NCBI GenBank assembly: GCA_046091365.1
Contig: JBJTBM010000124.1
Coordinates: 1 to 24,050, forward strand
DNA length: 24,050 bases
Reading direction: 5' to 3'
From: Casp-actino8 sp046091365
GTDB taxonomy: Bacteria; Actinomycetota; Acidimicrobiia; Acidimicrobiales; Ilumatobacteraceae
The position numbers and the translations under genes are program-made. The notes beneath the pieces were generated by a model. The model did no database searches. It was not told the origin of the DNA and was given only the letters and a program-made list of their open reading frames with translations. Below are positions 1-7,575 of the stretch, in pieces. Position 1 is the stretch's first letter. The number at the start of each line of letters is the position of its first letter.

Positions 1-355
1 TCTTAAACCGGCGCCTGTCCCGGGGCGTAATGTCGAGTACCGACGACAACTCATCGGCCATGGCTTCCCAGCCCGCCGGTGTCTTGGAGGGGGTGATCTC
101 CAGCGTATAGGCCGAATAGTTGCTCGCCAGCACGACGCCATTGCGGTCCACAATGAGTCCGCGGTTGGGCACGATGGGCACAATGGCGGTGCGGTTGCTC
201 TCGGCCTGCGCACGCAGATCATCATGGCGCACCACCTGCAGCACCACCAAGCGGATCGCGAGCAGCGCAAAGCAGACCAGCACCAGCAGACCCAGCACCA
301 GTACGCGCAGGCGAAAACGCGCCAGCTCCGCCTCGACATTGCGCAGCTCGGTCAT
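1..355 (-). CDS. mrdA: Penicillin-binding protein 2 (PBP2), N-terminal part, cut by window edge
   Basis: Reading the minus strand from an ATG at 355 gives 118 codons open to the window edge. After a short cytoplasmic start (MTELRNVEAELARF) comes a hydrophobic membrane segment at about residues 16-40. It is followed by NRTAIVPIVPNRGLIVDRNG and SNYSAYTLEITPSK, the typical opening of the non-catalytic dimerisation domain of class B PBP2. In the family, PBP2 is the peptidoglycan transpeptidase of the elongasome and works with MreBCD and RodA; its catalytic SxxK domain would lie outside the window. It is the last visible gene of mreB-mreC-mreD-mrdA, 40 bases after mreD, an order usual in Burkholderiales. 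Identification rests on the N-terminus and operon position, and both agree. Confidence 0.9.
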   Translation of the reverse strand, partial: MTELRNVEAELARFRLRVLVLGLLVLVCFALLAIRLVVLQVVRHDDLRAQAESNRTAIVPIVPNRGLIVDRNGVVLASNYSAYTLEITPSKTPAGWEAMADELSSVLDITPRDRRRFK

Positions 356-395
356 GGGCTCGCTCTATCCGAAAGGGCAGGCTTGGACTGCATTC

Positions 396-926
396 TCAGA
401 GCGGCCTATTGGCATCCGGCTCAGGAGCGCGGCGTTGGGGGGCCAACAAGACGATATTGGCAACCGGCCACAACATGGCTTCCAGTACCGGTGAAAGAAA
501 TACAGAAAAGCCCGGAAAGTTGCCACCCACCACCATGCGCACGCCCAAAGTAATGGCATGCGAAGCCAGAAACAAAGGCAGCACCTGCAGCGCCTGCAAG
601 GGTACGGAAAACCACAACAAACGCCGGTGCACCGTGATAGCCAAGAAACTCAGCACCGCATAGGCCAAGGCATGCTGTCCCAGCAAACCGGATTGGTGTA
701 CATCCATCAATAAGCCAAAGACAAAGGCCGCCACAATGCCAATGCGCAAAGGCTGGTGTACCGTCCAAAAAACCAGCACTACCGCCAGCAGATCCGGGCT
801 CCACGCCGCGCGCCCCCACAAACCCATGTTCTGCAACATGTTGAGCAGCATGGCAACCAACACACTAGCCCACAGGAATATGGGATTGACGGGCAGCAGC
901 AGTTGCTGGCCTGGCGGCATGATCAT
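396..926 (-). CDS. mreD: Rod shape-determining protein MreD
   Basis: This 176-residue protein is almost entirely hydrophobic, with about five to six predicted membrane segments (for example residues 17-33, 43-56, 61-73, 87-95 and 103-128). Length and pattern are normal for MreD, the small integral membrane partner of MreC in the elongasome. Two ATGs lie at codons 1 and 3, so the start could be six bases later. It starts 28 bases after mreC ends and is followed 40 bases later by mrdA, so the four genes are presumably one transcript. MreD sequences diverge strongly, so the call leans on topology, size and operon position more than on motifs. Confidence 0.9.
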   Translation of the reverse strand: MIMPPGQQLLLPVNPIFLWASVLVAMLLNMLQNMGLWGRAAWSPDLLAVVLVFWTVHQPLRIGIVAAFVFGLLMDVHQSGLLGQHALAYAVLSFLAITVHRRLLWFSVPLQALQVLPLFLASHAITLGVRMVVGGNFPGFSVFLSPVLEAMLWPVANIVLLAPQRRAPEPDANRPL

Positions 927-954
927 GGCGTGCTTCTCCGGTTCATGCAGTGCA

Positions 955-1875
955 TCATTTCACCCCTGCGCGCTTGGGCGCGGTGGGGGCAGGCTCCGGT
1001 GCGGGACGCGGCGGAATCTGGGCGGTGACCGGCTCCAACACCAGCACGTAGGCCGCGGCGGAAACCGCAGCCAGTGGTACGCAGTAAATGCGCGCAAACA
1101 CTGCGTCCACCCGGCGCTCTACGTTTTCCACACGCGCCACCGGCAAGCCCGGAGGGTAGATGCCGTCGACGCCACTGGTGGTCAGCAAATCACCTGCAGC
1201 GACATCGGCGTTGGCCGCCATGTAGCGCAGCTCCATGGCATCAGCCCGTGTGGATACGTCCCCAAATGCGACGCTGCGCGCACCTGTGCGCGTGTTGAGC
1301 ACCGGGATGGCATGGTCGCGGTCGGTAATCAAGGTGACTTCGCTCACCATAGGGTAGACCCGCGTCACCTGACCAATAACACCCGCTTCATCCAGCACGG
1401 GCGAACCGACACTCACATGGGCGATCGACCCTTTGTCGATGATGACCTTGCGACTGAAGGGATCAGCCGCGTCATAGACCACCTGGGCCGCCATGGCGTT
1501 GGACTGCAGGCGATCGCGCAGTCCCATGAGCTTGCGCAAACGCGTGTTCTCCAACAACAACTGGTCGACCTGGTTGGCGCGCTGCGATTGCTCGCTGCGG
1601 CTCTTGAGTGCGGCATCCTTTTGCGCCTGCGCATCGGCCATGGCAGAAAAGTATTGACCAACCCCCGGTGCCAGCACCACCGGGCGCATGGCCAGCCACT
1701 GCACCGGGTACAGGGCCGTGGCCAGAACCTTGCGCACGGGCTCGGTCACGCGAAAGCGCACATCGGCCACCATCCGCAACACCGCTAGTGCGCTGCAAAC
1801 GGCCAGCTTAGACAAGGCCGATGGGCCCTGCCGAAAGAAGGGTGGTGCTTCTCTGCTCAGCGTACCCAGTGGCAT
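955..1875 (-). CDS. mreC: Rod shape-determining protein MreC
   Basis: The protein has 306 residues, the usual MreC length. It has a short cytoplasmic N-terminus, one membrane segment at about residues 22-38, a coiled-coil region at about 78-116 rich in Q/E/L/R and ending in the LLLENTRLRKLMGLRD motif typical of MreC, and then the periplasmic beta-barrel domain (VSVGSPVLDEAGVIGQV, then VTLITDRDHAIPV). The C-terminus ends in a Pro/Ala-rich tail (about 287-306), common in betaproteobacteria. MreC links the cytoplasmic MreB filament to PBP2 in the periplasm. It starts 15 bases after the mreB stop codon. Confidence 0.95.
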   Translation of the reverse strand: MPLGTLSREAPPFFRQGPSALSKLAVCSALAVLRMVADVRFRVTEPVRKVLATALYPVQWLAMRPVVLAPGVGQYFSAMADAQAQKDAALKSRSEQSQRANQVDQLLLENTRLRKLMGLRDRLQSNAMAAQVVYDAADPFSRKVIIDKGSIAHVSVGSPVLDEAGVIGQVTRVYPMVSEVTLITDRDHAIPVLNTRTGARSVAFGDVSTRADAMELRYMAANADVAAGDLLTTSGVDGIYPPGLPVARVENVERRVDAVFARIYCVPLAAVSAAAYVLVLEPVTAQIPPRPAPEPAPTAPKRAGVK

Positions 1876-1890
1876 CGCTGCGTACGCCGC

Positions 1891-2934
1891 TTATTCGCTG
1901 GTAAAGATTGCGCCCAGACTTTCCATCTGTTCCAGCGCCATGCCACAACCACGCACCACGCAGGTCAACGGGTCTTCGGCCACCAAGACGGGCAGACCGG
2001 TTTCTTCTGCCAGCAGGCGATCAAGGTCGCGCAACAAAGCGCCGCCGCCGGTCAGCATCATGCCGCGGTCCGCAATATCGGCACCGAGTTCGGGCGGGGT
2101 TTGTTCCAGCGCGTTCTTCACAGAAGACACGATGTTGTTGAGCGGGTCGGTCAGGGCTTCCAGAATCTCGTTGGAAGAGATGGTGAAGCTGCGGGGCACG
2201 CCTTCCGACAGGTTGCGCCCGCGCACTTCCATTTCCTTGACTTCCGAGCCGGGGAATGCGGAACCGATGTGTTTCTTGATGTTTTCTGCAGTGGGCTCGC
2301 CAATGAGCATGCCGTAGTTGCGGCGGATGTAGTTGATGATGGCTTCGTCAAACTTGTCGCCGCCGACGCGCACGCTGCCCTTGTAGACCATGCCGCCCAG
2401 GGAGATCACGCCGACCTCGGTAGTACCGCCGCCGATGTCGACCACCATGGAGCCGCTGGCCTCACTAACCGGCAAGCCGGCGCCGATGGCTGCCGCCATG
2501 GGTTCTTCGATCAGGTACACGGCGCTTGCGCCCGCGCCCTCGGCCGCATCCTTGATGGCGCGGCGCTCAACCTGGGTGGAGCCACAGGGCACGCAAATGA
2601 TGATGCGCGGACTGGGTTTGTACATGCCACGCGGATGAACCCTCTTGATGAACTGCTTGATCATCTGTTCGGTGATGATGAAGTCGGCAATCACGCCGTC
2701 TTTCATGGGGCGAATGGCTTCAATGTTGCCAGGCACCTTGCCCAGCATGGCCTTGGCTTCCTTGCCAACGGCCTGGATCACTTTTTTACCGTGGGGGCCG
2801 CCTTCGTGGCGGATGGCGACCACGGAGGGCTGGTCCAGAACAATGCCTTTGTCACGTACGAAGATCAGGGTATTGGCCGTTCCCAAGTCGATGGCCAGGT
2901 CGGTGGAGAAGTACCGACGGAAAGATTCAAGCAT
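1891..2934 (-). CDS. mreB: Rod shape-determining protein MreB (bacterial actin)
   Basis: This 347-residue actin-fold ATPase polymerises under the inner membrane and directs lateral cell-wall synthesis. Visible motifs are the N-terminal membrane-binding amphipathic helix (MLESFRRYFS), phosphate-1 loop DLGTANTLIF (about 17-26), phosphate-2 loop DIGGGTTEVGVISLGG (about 167-182) and adenosine motif TGGGALLRDLD (about 296-306). Length and sequence are typical of betaproteobacterial MreB. An AGAGGA element lies six to eleven bases upstream of the ATG. It is the first gene of the rod-shape operon and is divergent from gatC. A sigma70-type promoter lies about 57-85 bases upstream of the ATG. Confidence 0.98.
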   Translation of the reverse strand: MLESFRRYFSTDLAIDLGTANTLIFVRDKGIVLDQPSVVAIRHEGGPHGKKVIQAVGKEAKAMLGKVPGNIEAIRPMKDGVIADFIITEQMIKQFIKRVHPRGMYKPSPRIIICVPCGSTQVERRAIKDAAEGAGASAVYLIEEPMAAAIGAGLPVSEASGSMVVDIGGGTTEVGVISLGGMVYKGSVRVGGDKFDEAIINYIRRNYGMLIGEPTAENIKKHIGSAFPGSEVKEMEVRGRNLSEGVPRSFTISSNEILEALTDPLNNIVSSVKNALEQTPPELGADIADRGMMLTGGGALLRDLDRLLAEETGLPVLVAEDPLTCVVRGCGMALEQMESLGAIFTSE

Positions 2935-3137
2935 CTCAAGTCCTCTGGGGCATGCAGGGCACTTCGACCCAACACCACCCCGGTTTTTTCGTTAAAAAAT
3001 CAGTTATTTGGCACGTCAAGACGGCGTTTTAGCGTCTCTTGGCAAACGCACGATAATAACCCATGACCTGCGGCAATTCCGCTCTGACCAAGCAGGAAAA
3101 AGCCCTAATAACCTTTGGTTGCAAATCCCTCCCCACC
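2935..3137. other. Divergent intergenic region mreB / gatC
   Basis: These 203 bases separate the two divergent operons and must hold both promoters. Besides the mreB promoter, a possible gatC -10 box GATAAT lies at 3052-3057; no convincing -35 box sits 16-18 bases before it. A small inverted repeat (AGACG ... CGTCT) spans about 3019-3038. An ATG at 3063 is in frame with gatC but would add 25 residues unlike GatC, so I do not treat it as the start. Confidence 0.5.
2991..3019 (-). promoter_or_regulatory. Predicted sigma70 promoter of the mreBCD-mrdA operon
   Basis: On the minus strand, TTGACG (3019-3014, 5 of 6 to the -35 consensus) is followed after exactly 17 bases by TTTAAC (2996-2991, 4 of 6 to the -10 consensus), in an AT-rich stretch unlike the rest of the window. 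It would give a leader of about 50 bases before the mreB ATG. No transcript evidence is available from sequence alone. Confidence 0.5.
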
Positions 3138-3437
3138 ATGTCCCTGACATCTACCGACATCGCGCGCATCGCCAACCTGGCCCGGCTGGCCCTCAGCCCG
3201 GCCGAAAGTGAGCGACTGCAGACGCAAATGAACGATTTTTTTGCCATCGTGGAGCAAATGCGCGCGGTCGACACCAGCGGCAGCATCCCCCTGGCCCACC
3301 CCGTGGTCGCCATGCCCGACTTTGCCCTGCGCCTGCGTGACGACGCGGTGCGTGAGCCCGACGCACGCAGCGCCAACCAAAAAAGCGCACCAGCCGTGGA
3401 GCACGGCCTGTTTTTGGTGCCTAAGGTGATCGAATAA
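3138..3437 (+). CDS. gatC: Asp-tRNA(Asn)/Glu-tRNA(Gln) amidotransferase subunit C
   Basis: This 99-residue protein opens with MSLTSTDIARIANLARLALS, the typical GatC start, and ends in VEHGLFLVPKVIE, the typical C-terminal segment that follows the GatA-GatB interface. GatC stabilises the GatCAB complex, which amidates Glu-tRNA(Gln) and/or Asp-tRNA(Asn). I chose the ATG at 3138 because it restores the normal length of about 95-100 residues; an in-frame ATG 75 bases upstream adds unrelated sequence. The style is betaproteobacterial. gatA follows after 16 bases. Confidence 0.95.
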   Translation: MSLTSTDIARIANLARLALSPAESERLQTQMNDFFAIVEQMRAVDTSGSIPLAHPVVAMPDFALRLRDDAVREPDARSANQKSAPAVEHGLFLVPKVIE

Positions 3438-3453
3438 CTGGAACACGCCCAAG

Positions 3454-4911
3454 ATGAGCACCCCTTCTCAAGAATTGCACACCCTGAGCGTGCACGCACT
3501 CTCCCAGGCCTTGCAGGCCAAACAGGTCTCCGCAGTGGAAGCGGCCAGCCACTTTCTGGCACGCGGCCGCGCGCACACCGATCTGGGCGCCTATGTGGCT
3601 GTGCATGAAGAAACCACCTTGCAGCAAGCCCGCGCCGCCGACGCCCGCATTGCCAAGGGTGATGCGCCCGCACTGACCGGCGTGCCCATTGCCCATAAGG
3701 ACATCTTTGTCACCAAAGATTTCGTCACCACCGCCGGCTCACGCATGCTGCAGCATTACCAGTCGCCGTTCGATGCGACCGTGGTAGCCAACCTGGCCCA
3801 CGCCGGTGCAGTGACCTTGGGCAAGCTCAATTGCGACGAGTTCGCCATGGGCTCGAGCACCGAGAACTCCGCGTTCGGCGTCACGCTCAACCCGCGTGAC
3901 ACCTCGCGGGTGGCCGGAGGGTCGAGTGGGGGTAGTGCCGCCGCCGTCGCCGCGGGTTTCGCCCCGGTCAGCCTGGGCAGTGACACCGGGGGATCGATCC
4001 GCCAACCCGCCGCCTTGTGCGGTGTGGTGGGGGTGAAACCGACCTACGGCACCGTGAGTCGTTACGGACTGGTCGCCTTCGCCAGCAGTCTCGACCAGAT
4101 CGGACCGTTCGCGACCGACGTTCGCGACGCGGCGTTGGTGCTCGAGTCGATCTCGGGTCACGACCCCCTCGACTCGACGTCGATTCCGAGTGGACCCCTC
4201 GACGTGATGTCGGTGCTCGACCGCGGCGTCGAGGGCATGCGGGTCGGTCGCATCACCGACATGCCCGAGGGCGCCGATCCCGACGTCCTCGAGCGACTCG
4301 AGCAAGCGTTCGACTCGCTGCGCGCCGCGGGTGCGACGATCGTCGACGTGGAACTGCCGTCGTTGAAGTACGGGTTGACCGCGTACTACCTCATCGCGCC
4401 CGCCGAGGCCAGCAGCAACCTCGCTCGGTACGACGGTGTGCGGTACGGAATGCGCGTCGAGTCTCCCGACACGAACTCGATGTACATGGCGACCCGCGCC
4501 ACTGGATTCGGCGACGAGGTGAAGCGCCGCATCATGTTGGGCACCTACGCGCTGTCGGCGGGCTACTACGACGCGTACTACGGCAAGGCATTGAAAGTTC
4601 GCCGGGTGATCAGCGACGACTTCGCCCGCGCCTACGGTGTGGCCGACGTGTTGCTCACCCCCACCTCGCCGATCCCCGCTTTCAAGGTGGGCGAGAAGGC
4701 CGACGATCCGCTGTCGATGTACCTGTGCGACGTCTACACGATCCCGACCAATCTGGCGGGACACCCGGCGATGAGCGTCCCATTCGGCGATTCCCGCGAG
4801 GGCCTTCCGATCGGTGTGCAGGTGATGGCGTCGACTCTCGCGGAGCAGTCGATGTTCCGGGTGGCGGCGAGTCTCGAACGGCACATGGTGGCCGAGGGGG
4901 TTCGGTCGTGA
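3454..4911 (+). CDS. gatA: GatA amidase subunit, chimeric between two lineages
   Basis: The protein has 485 residues, normal for GatA, the amidase-signature subunit that releases ammonia from glutamine for tRNA-dependent amidation. The Ser-cisSer-Lys triad is present: Lys82 (AHKD), Ser157 (GGSSGGS) and Ser181 (DTGGSIRQP). Residues 1 to about 127 read as Burkholderiales GatA (LTGVPIAHKDIFVTKDF, then SPFDATVVANL). From about residue 135 the protein reads as actinobacterial GatA (STENSAFG, then GFAPVSLGSDTGGSIRQPA, then ISGHDPLDSTSIP), and codon use moves to the TCG/CGA-rich style of everything downstream. The frame is intact and no family residue is missing. It could be a recombinant gene, but a false join by an assembler at a conserved stretch is more likely. 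The stop overlaps the GTG of gatB. Confidence 0.93.
   Translation: MSTPSQELHTLSVHALSQALQAKQVSAVEAASHFLARGRAHTDLGAYVAVHEETTLQQARAADARIAKGDAPALTGVPIAHKDIFVTKDFVTTAGSRMLQHYQSPFDATVVANLAHAGAVTLGKLNCDEFAMGSSTENSAFGVTLNPRDTSRVAGGSSGGSAAAVAAGFAPVSLGSDTGGSIRQPAALCGVVGVKPTYGTVSRYGLVAFASSLDQIGPFATDVRDAALVLESISGHDPLDSTSIPSGPLDVMSVLDRGVEGMRVGRITDMPEGADPDVLERLEQAFDSLRAAGATIVDVELPSLKYGLTAYYLIAPAEASSNLARYDGVRYGMRVESPDTNSMYMATRATGFGDEVKRRIMLGTYALSAGYYDAYYGKALKVRRVISDDFARAYGVADVLLTPTSPIPAFKVGEKADDPLSMYLCDVYTIPTNLAGHPAMSVPFGDSREGLPIGVQVMASTLAEQSMFRVAASLERHMVAEGVRS
3835..3900. other. Junction between betaproteobacterial and actinobacterial DNA
   Basis: The change of lineage falls in or next to the codons for DEFAMGSSTENSAFG of GatA (about residues 128-142), a stretch nearly invariant across bacteria. 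Left of it lie mreB/mreC/mreD/mrdA and gatC in a classic Burkholderiales order; right of it every gene looks actinobacterial. The exact base cannot be set because the two parents would be almost identical here. Confidence 0.75.
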
Positions 4912-6368
4912 GCGCCGAGATCGTGGTGGCCCCCAACGACGGATCGTTCATGATCGACGGATACGAATTGGTGTGCGGCCTCGAGGTGCACGTCGAGTTG
5001 GCGACCGCCACCAAACTCTTCTCCGCGAGCGCCAATCGCTTCGGCGACGAGCCCAACACCCACATCGACCCGGTGACGCTCGGACTGCCCGGCGCGTTGC
5101 CGGTGCTCAACCGTCACGCGGTCGAATTGGCCATGCGCATCGGTCTGGCCCTCAACTGCACCGTGCAACCGAGCACGTTCCACCGCAAGAACTATTTCTA
5201 CCCCGACATGCCCAAGGCGTACCAGATCTCGCAGTACGACCAACCGATCAACGTCGACGGATGGCTCGAGTTGCCGGGAGGCAAGCGCATCGGTGTCGAG
5301 CGCGCGCACCTCGAGGAGGACACGGGCAAGAGCACCCACATCGGGGGCACCGGTGGTCGCATCCACGGAAGCGACCACTCGTTGATCGATTTCAACCGCG
5401 CGGGTGTTCCATTGGTCGAGATCGTCGGACGTCCCGACATCGCCTCCCCCGACGAGGCCAAGCAATACGTCACCGAACTCCGGCAGATCCTGGTGGCCGT
5501 GGAGGCGAGTGACGCCAAGATGGAGGAAGGTTCGATGCGCTGCGACGCCAACGTGAGCGTGCGCAAGCCCGGTTCGCCCCTCGGCACCCGTTGCGAGATC
5601 AAGAACGTCAACTCGGTGCGATCGCTCGGTCGTGCCATCGAGTACGAGGCGAGACGGCAGATCGCCCTCATCGAAGCAGGGGAGTCGATCCGCCAGGAGA
5701 CCCGCCATTGGGACGAGACCGACGGTCGCACCCATACCTTGCGCACGAAAGAGGACGCCGACGACTACCGCTACTTCCTCGAGCCGGACCTGGTGCCGCT
5801 CGACCCGGGAGCCGAGTGGATCGAGACTGTGCGCGCGGCACTTCCGAAGTTGCCGCGCGAACGACGTCGACGTCTCAGCGACGCCACCGGAGCACCGGCC
5901 GACGGTGAGGCGGTGATGGTGGTGGTCGAGCGCGGACAGGACGACTATGTGCTCGCCGTCGGTGCGGCGGGAGCCGACGTCGCCCGAGCGCTGGTGCACG
6001 TGAAGGAGGCCTACGCCGAGCAGGGTCCGTCGCCGCGCGTTCCGGCGGCTGATCTCGCCGGCATGATCGTGATGGAGACCGGTGGCCAACTGACGTCAAC
6101 GCAAGCCAAGACGGTCCTGGCCGAACTGGTGGCGAACGACGGGGGAGACGCCCGTTCGATCGCGGCGGCGCACGGTTTCGAGGCCCTCGACACCTCGGCA
6201 CTCGAGGCCATCGTCGACGAGGCCATCGCGACGCAACCGGAGGCCTGGGCGAAGTATCGCGCCGGCGAGGAAAAGGCCCTCGGCGCTCTGGTCGGCGCGA
6301 TCATGAAGGCGAGCAAGGGCAAGGCCGACGGAAAGACCGTCACCGCTCTGTTGCAGTCGAAACGTTAG
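4908..6368 (+). CDS. gatB: Asp-tRNA(Asn)/Glu-tRNA(Gln) amidotransferase subunit B
   Basis: This 486-residue protein is of normal GatB length. The cradle domain near the N-terminus carries GLEVHVEL, KNYFYPDMPKAYQISQYD and the family signature SLIDFNRAGVPLVEIV, then MRCDANVSVR and RCEIKNVNS. The C-terminal third is the helical/YqeY tail that grips the tRNA. GatB phosphorylates the misacylated tRNA carboxylate and passes it to the amidation step. I chose the GTG at 4908 because it overlaps the gatA stop in a GTGA, typical of coupled genes; an ATG at 4950, 14 codons in, is a plausible alternative. The stop codon TAG (6366-6368) overlaps the stop codon of the convergent remnant on the other strand. 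Confidence 0.96.
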   Translation: MSAEIVVAPNDGSFMIDGYELVCGLEVHVELATATKLFSASANRFGDEPNTHIDPVTLGLPGALPVLNRHAVELAMRIGLALNCTVQPSTFHRKNYFYPDMPKAYQISQYDQPINVDGWLELPGGKRIGVERAHLEEDTGKSTHIGGTGGRIHGSDHSLIDFNRAGVPLVEIVGRPDIASPDEAKQYVTELRQILVAVEASDAKMEEGSMRCDANVSVRKPGSPLGTRCEIKNVNSVRSLGRAIEYEARRQIALIEAGESIRQETRHWDETDGRTHTLRTKEDADDYRYFLEPDLVPLDPGAEWIETVRAALPKLPRERRRRLSDATGAPADGEAVMVVVERGQDDYVLAVGAAGADVARALVHVKEAYAEQGPSPRVPAADLAGMIVMETGGQLTSTQAKTVLAELVANDGGDARSIAAAHGFEALDTSALEAIVDEAIATQPEAWAKYRAGEEKALGALVGAIMKASKGKADGKTVTALLQSKR

Positions 6369-6692
6369 AGACTGCCGGCGACGATCGCGGCCATCGCCCG
6401 TCGGCACGTGCGGTCGAACGCCTCGGCCGCCATGTGAAGGTGATCCACCGGCGTGTCTTCTTCCTTGGTGTGACTCAGATCGTTCGTCGACGACGAGAAG
6501 ATCATCACGGTGGGCACACTGCGGGCCATCTCGCTGGCGTCGTGCAGGGCTCCGCTCGGCAGTACGACCTGGTGTCCAACACAATCGGCGCGACCCGTCG
6601 GGTCCGCCCGTGCATGCGGCCAGGTCGCGCAGGCTCGACACGACCCGTGCGGGATCGAATGACATGGCCACGGTGTCGTTGAGGTGCGACAA
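6365..6692 (-). pseudogene. Internally deleted N-carbamoyl-amino-acid hydrolase / M20 amidohydrolase remnant
   Basis: The minus strand holds two pieces of one gene family in different frames. From an ATG at 6665 (or TTG at 6692) it reads MSFDPARVVSSLRDLAACTG followed by GPDGSRRLCWT, which fits the N-terminus of hydantoinase/carbamoylase or allantoate amidohydrolase proteins. After a junction at about 6566-6590 the frame changes and reads VVLPSGALHDASEMA, then VPTVMIFSSSTNDLSHTKEED, then TPVDHL. That is the C-terminal SGAxHDA ... MIF ... SH..EE.T motif of the same family. About 295 middle residues, including most metal ligands, are missing. No functional enzyme can result. Family assignment is from motifs only; the deletion could be real or an assembly collapse. 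The TAA stop (6367-6365) overlaps the gatB stop. Confidence 0.7.
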
Positions 6693-6709
6693 CGATACCG
6701 TGATCGTCG

Positions 6710-7567
6710 GTGAGCGCGCGAACGACGGACCACATCCTGATCGACGACCTGCGGGTGACGTGCATCATCGGGGTGCTCGACCACGAACGCGTGACGCCGC
6801 AGCCGTTGCGCATCGATGTCGACATCGAGGTCGACCTGCACGATGCGGGCCAGAGCGACGACCTGACGCAGACGGTTCACTACGGCGAAGTGGCGGTGGC
6901 GTTGGCCAACCTGGCCCGCGACACCGAATACCAGTTGCTCGAGCGCCTCGCCCAACACATGACCGAGGTGGTGCTGTCGTTCCCGCTGGTTCGCGCCGTC
7001 GACCTGACCCTGACGAAGCTCGAGCCACCGATTCCCGAGCGGATCGGGTCGACCGCGGTGCGTCTGCGCCGTGTGCGTTCGGATTTCTCGTCGTCGACGC
7101 CCCACAAGGCGATCCTCGCTCTCGGAAGCAACATTGGTGACCGCGCCGGCTACCTACGGTTCGCCATCGACCGACTCGGCGATCGGGTCACCGCGCAGTC
7201 GCAGGTGTTCGAGACCGATCCGGTGGGTGGTCCCGAGAACCAGGGTGCGTACCTCAACATGGTCGTGGCCATCGACACCGAACTCGACCCCTACGCACTG
7301 TTGCGGTGGTTGCACCGCATCGAAGCCGATGCCGGCCGGGAGCGCGTCGTGCATTGGGGTCCGCGCACGCTCGATCTCGACATGTTGTTCTTCGACGACG
7401 TGGTGATCGACGGCGGCAACCTCGCGGTGCCCCACCCGCGCTACGCGGAGCGTCGCTTCGTTCTCGCCCCGCTCAGCGAAGTCGCTCCCGAACGCTGCCC
7501 GTCGGGCTGGGAGACGAATCTGGCGCCCGACGCGGTGTACCCCCGCGGGCCCCTCTCGAACTTCTGA
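6710..7567 (+). CDS. folBK: Dihydroneopterin aldolase / HPPK fusion (FolB-FolK)
   Basis: This 285-residue protein has two folate-pathway domains. Residues 8-122 are FolB: IGVLDHER, PQPLRIDVDIEVDL, TVHYGEV, a Glu in LLERL (about 78) and Lys103 in TLTKLEPPIP, the likely catalytic lysine. Residues about 132-280 are FolK: ILALGSNIGDR, FETDPVGGPENQ and the HPPK signature GPRTLDLDMLFFDD. It would convert dihydroneopterin to 6-hydroxymethyl-dihydropterin and then pyrophosphorylate it, giving the DHPS substrate. Fused folB-folK genes are known in several bacteria. The GTG start is the first start that keeps the complete FolB N-terminus. The gene ends eight bases from the convergent DHPS-like gene. 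Confidence 0.93.
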   Translation: MSARTTDHILIDDLRVTCIIGVLDHERVTPQPLRIDVDIEVDLHDAGQSDDLTQTVHYGEVAVALANLARDTEYQLLERLAQHMTEVVLSFPLVRAVDLTLTKLEPPIPERIGSTAVRLRRVRSDFSSSTPHKAILALGSNIGDRAGYLRFAIDRLGDRVTAQSQVFETDPVGGPENQGAYLNMVVAIDTELDPYALLRWLHRIEADAGRERVVHWGPRTLDLDMLFFDDVVIDGGNLAVPHPRYAERRFVLAPLSEVAPERCPSGWETNLAPDAVYPRGPLSNF

Positions 7568-7575
7568 GCGGTTGC

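Noticed and set aside
2101..3066. Plus-strand open frame of 321 codons across mreB
   Set aside because: It is antisense to mreB, which has full actin motifs; the frame shows no family features.
3063..3137. Upstream start adding 25 residues to GatC
   Set aside because: The added residues do not resemble GatC and overlap the promoter region; the ATG at 3138 gives the normal length.
1..3453. Horizontal transfer of a mre/gat block into an actinobacterium
   Set aside because: The order is an intact betaproteobacterial chromosomal locus cut at a conserved codon stretch, with no mobile element at the boundary; an assembly join explains it more simply.
4017..4907. N-terminal extension of the gatB frame through gatA
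   Set aside because: The Arg-rich translation is an out-of-frame reading of gatA; GatB similarity begins only after the GTG at 4908.
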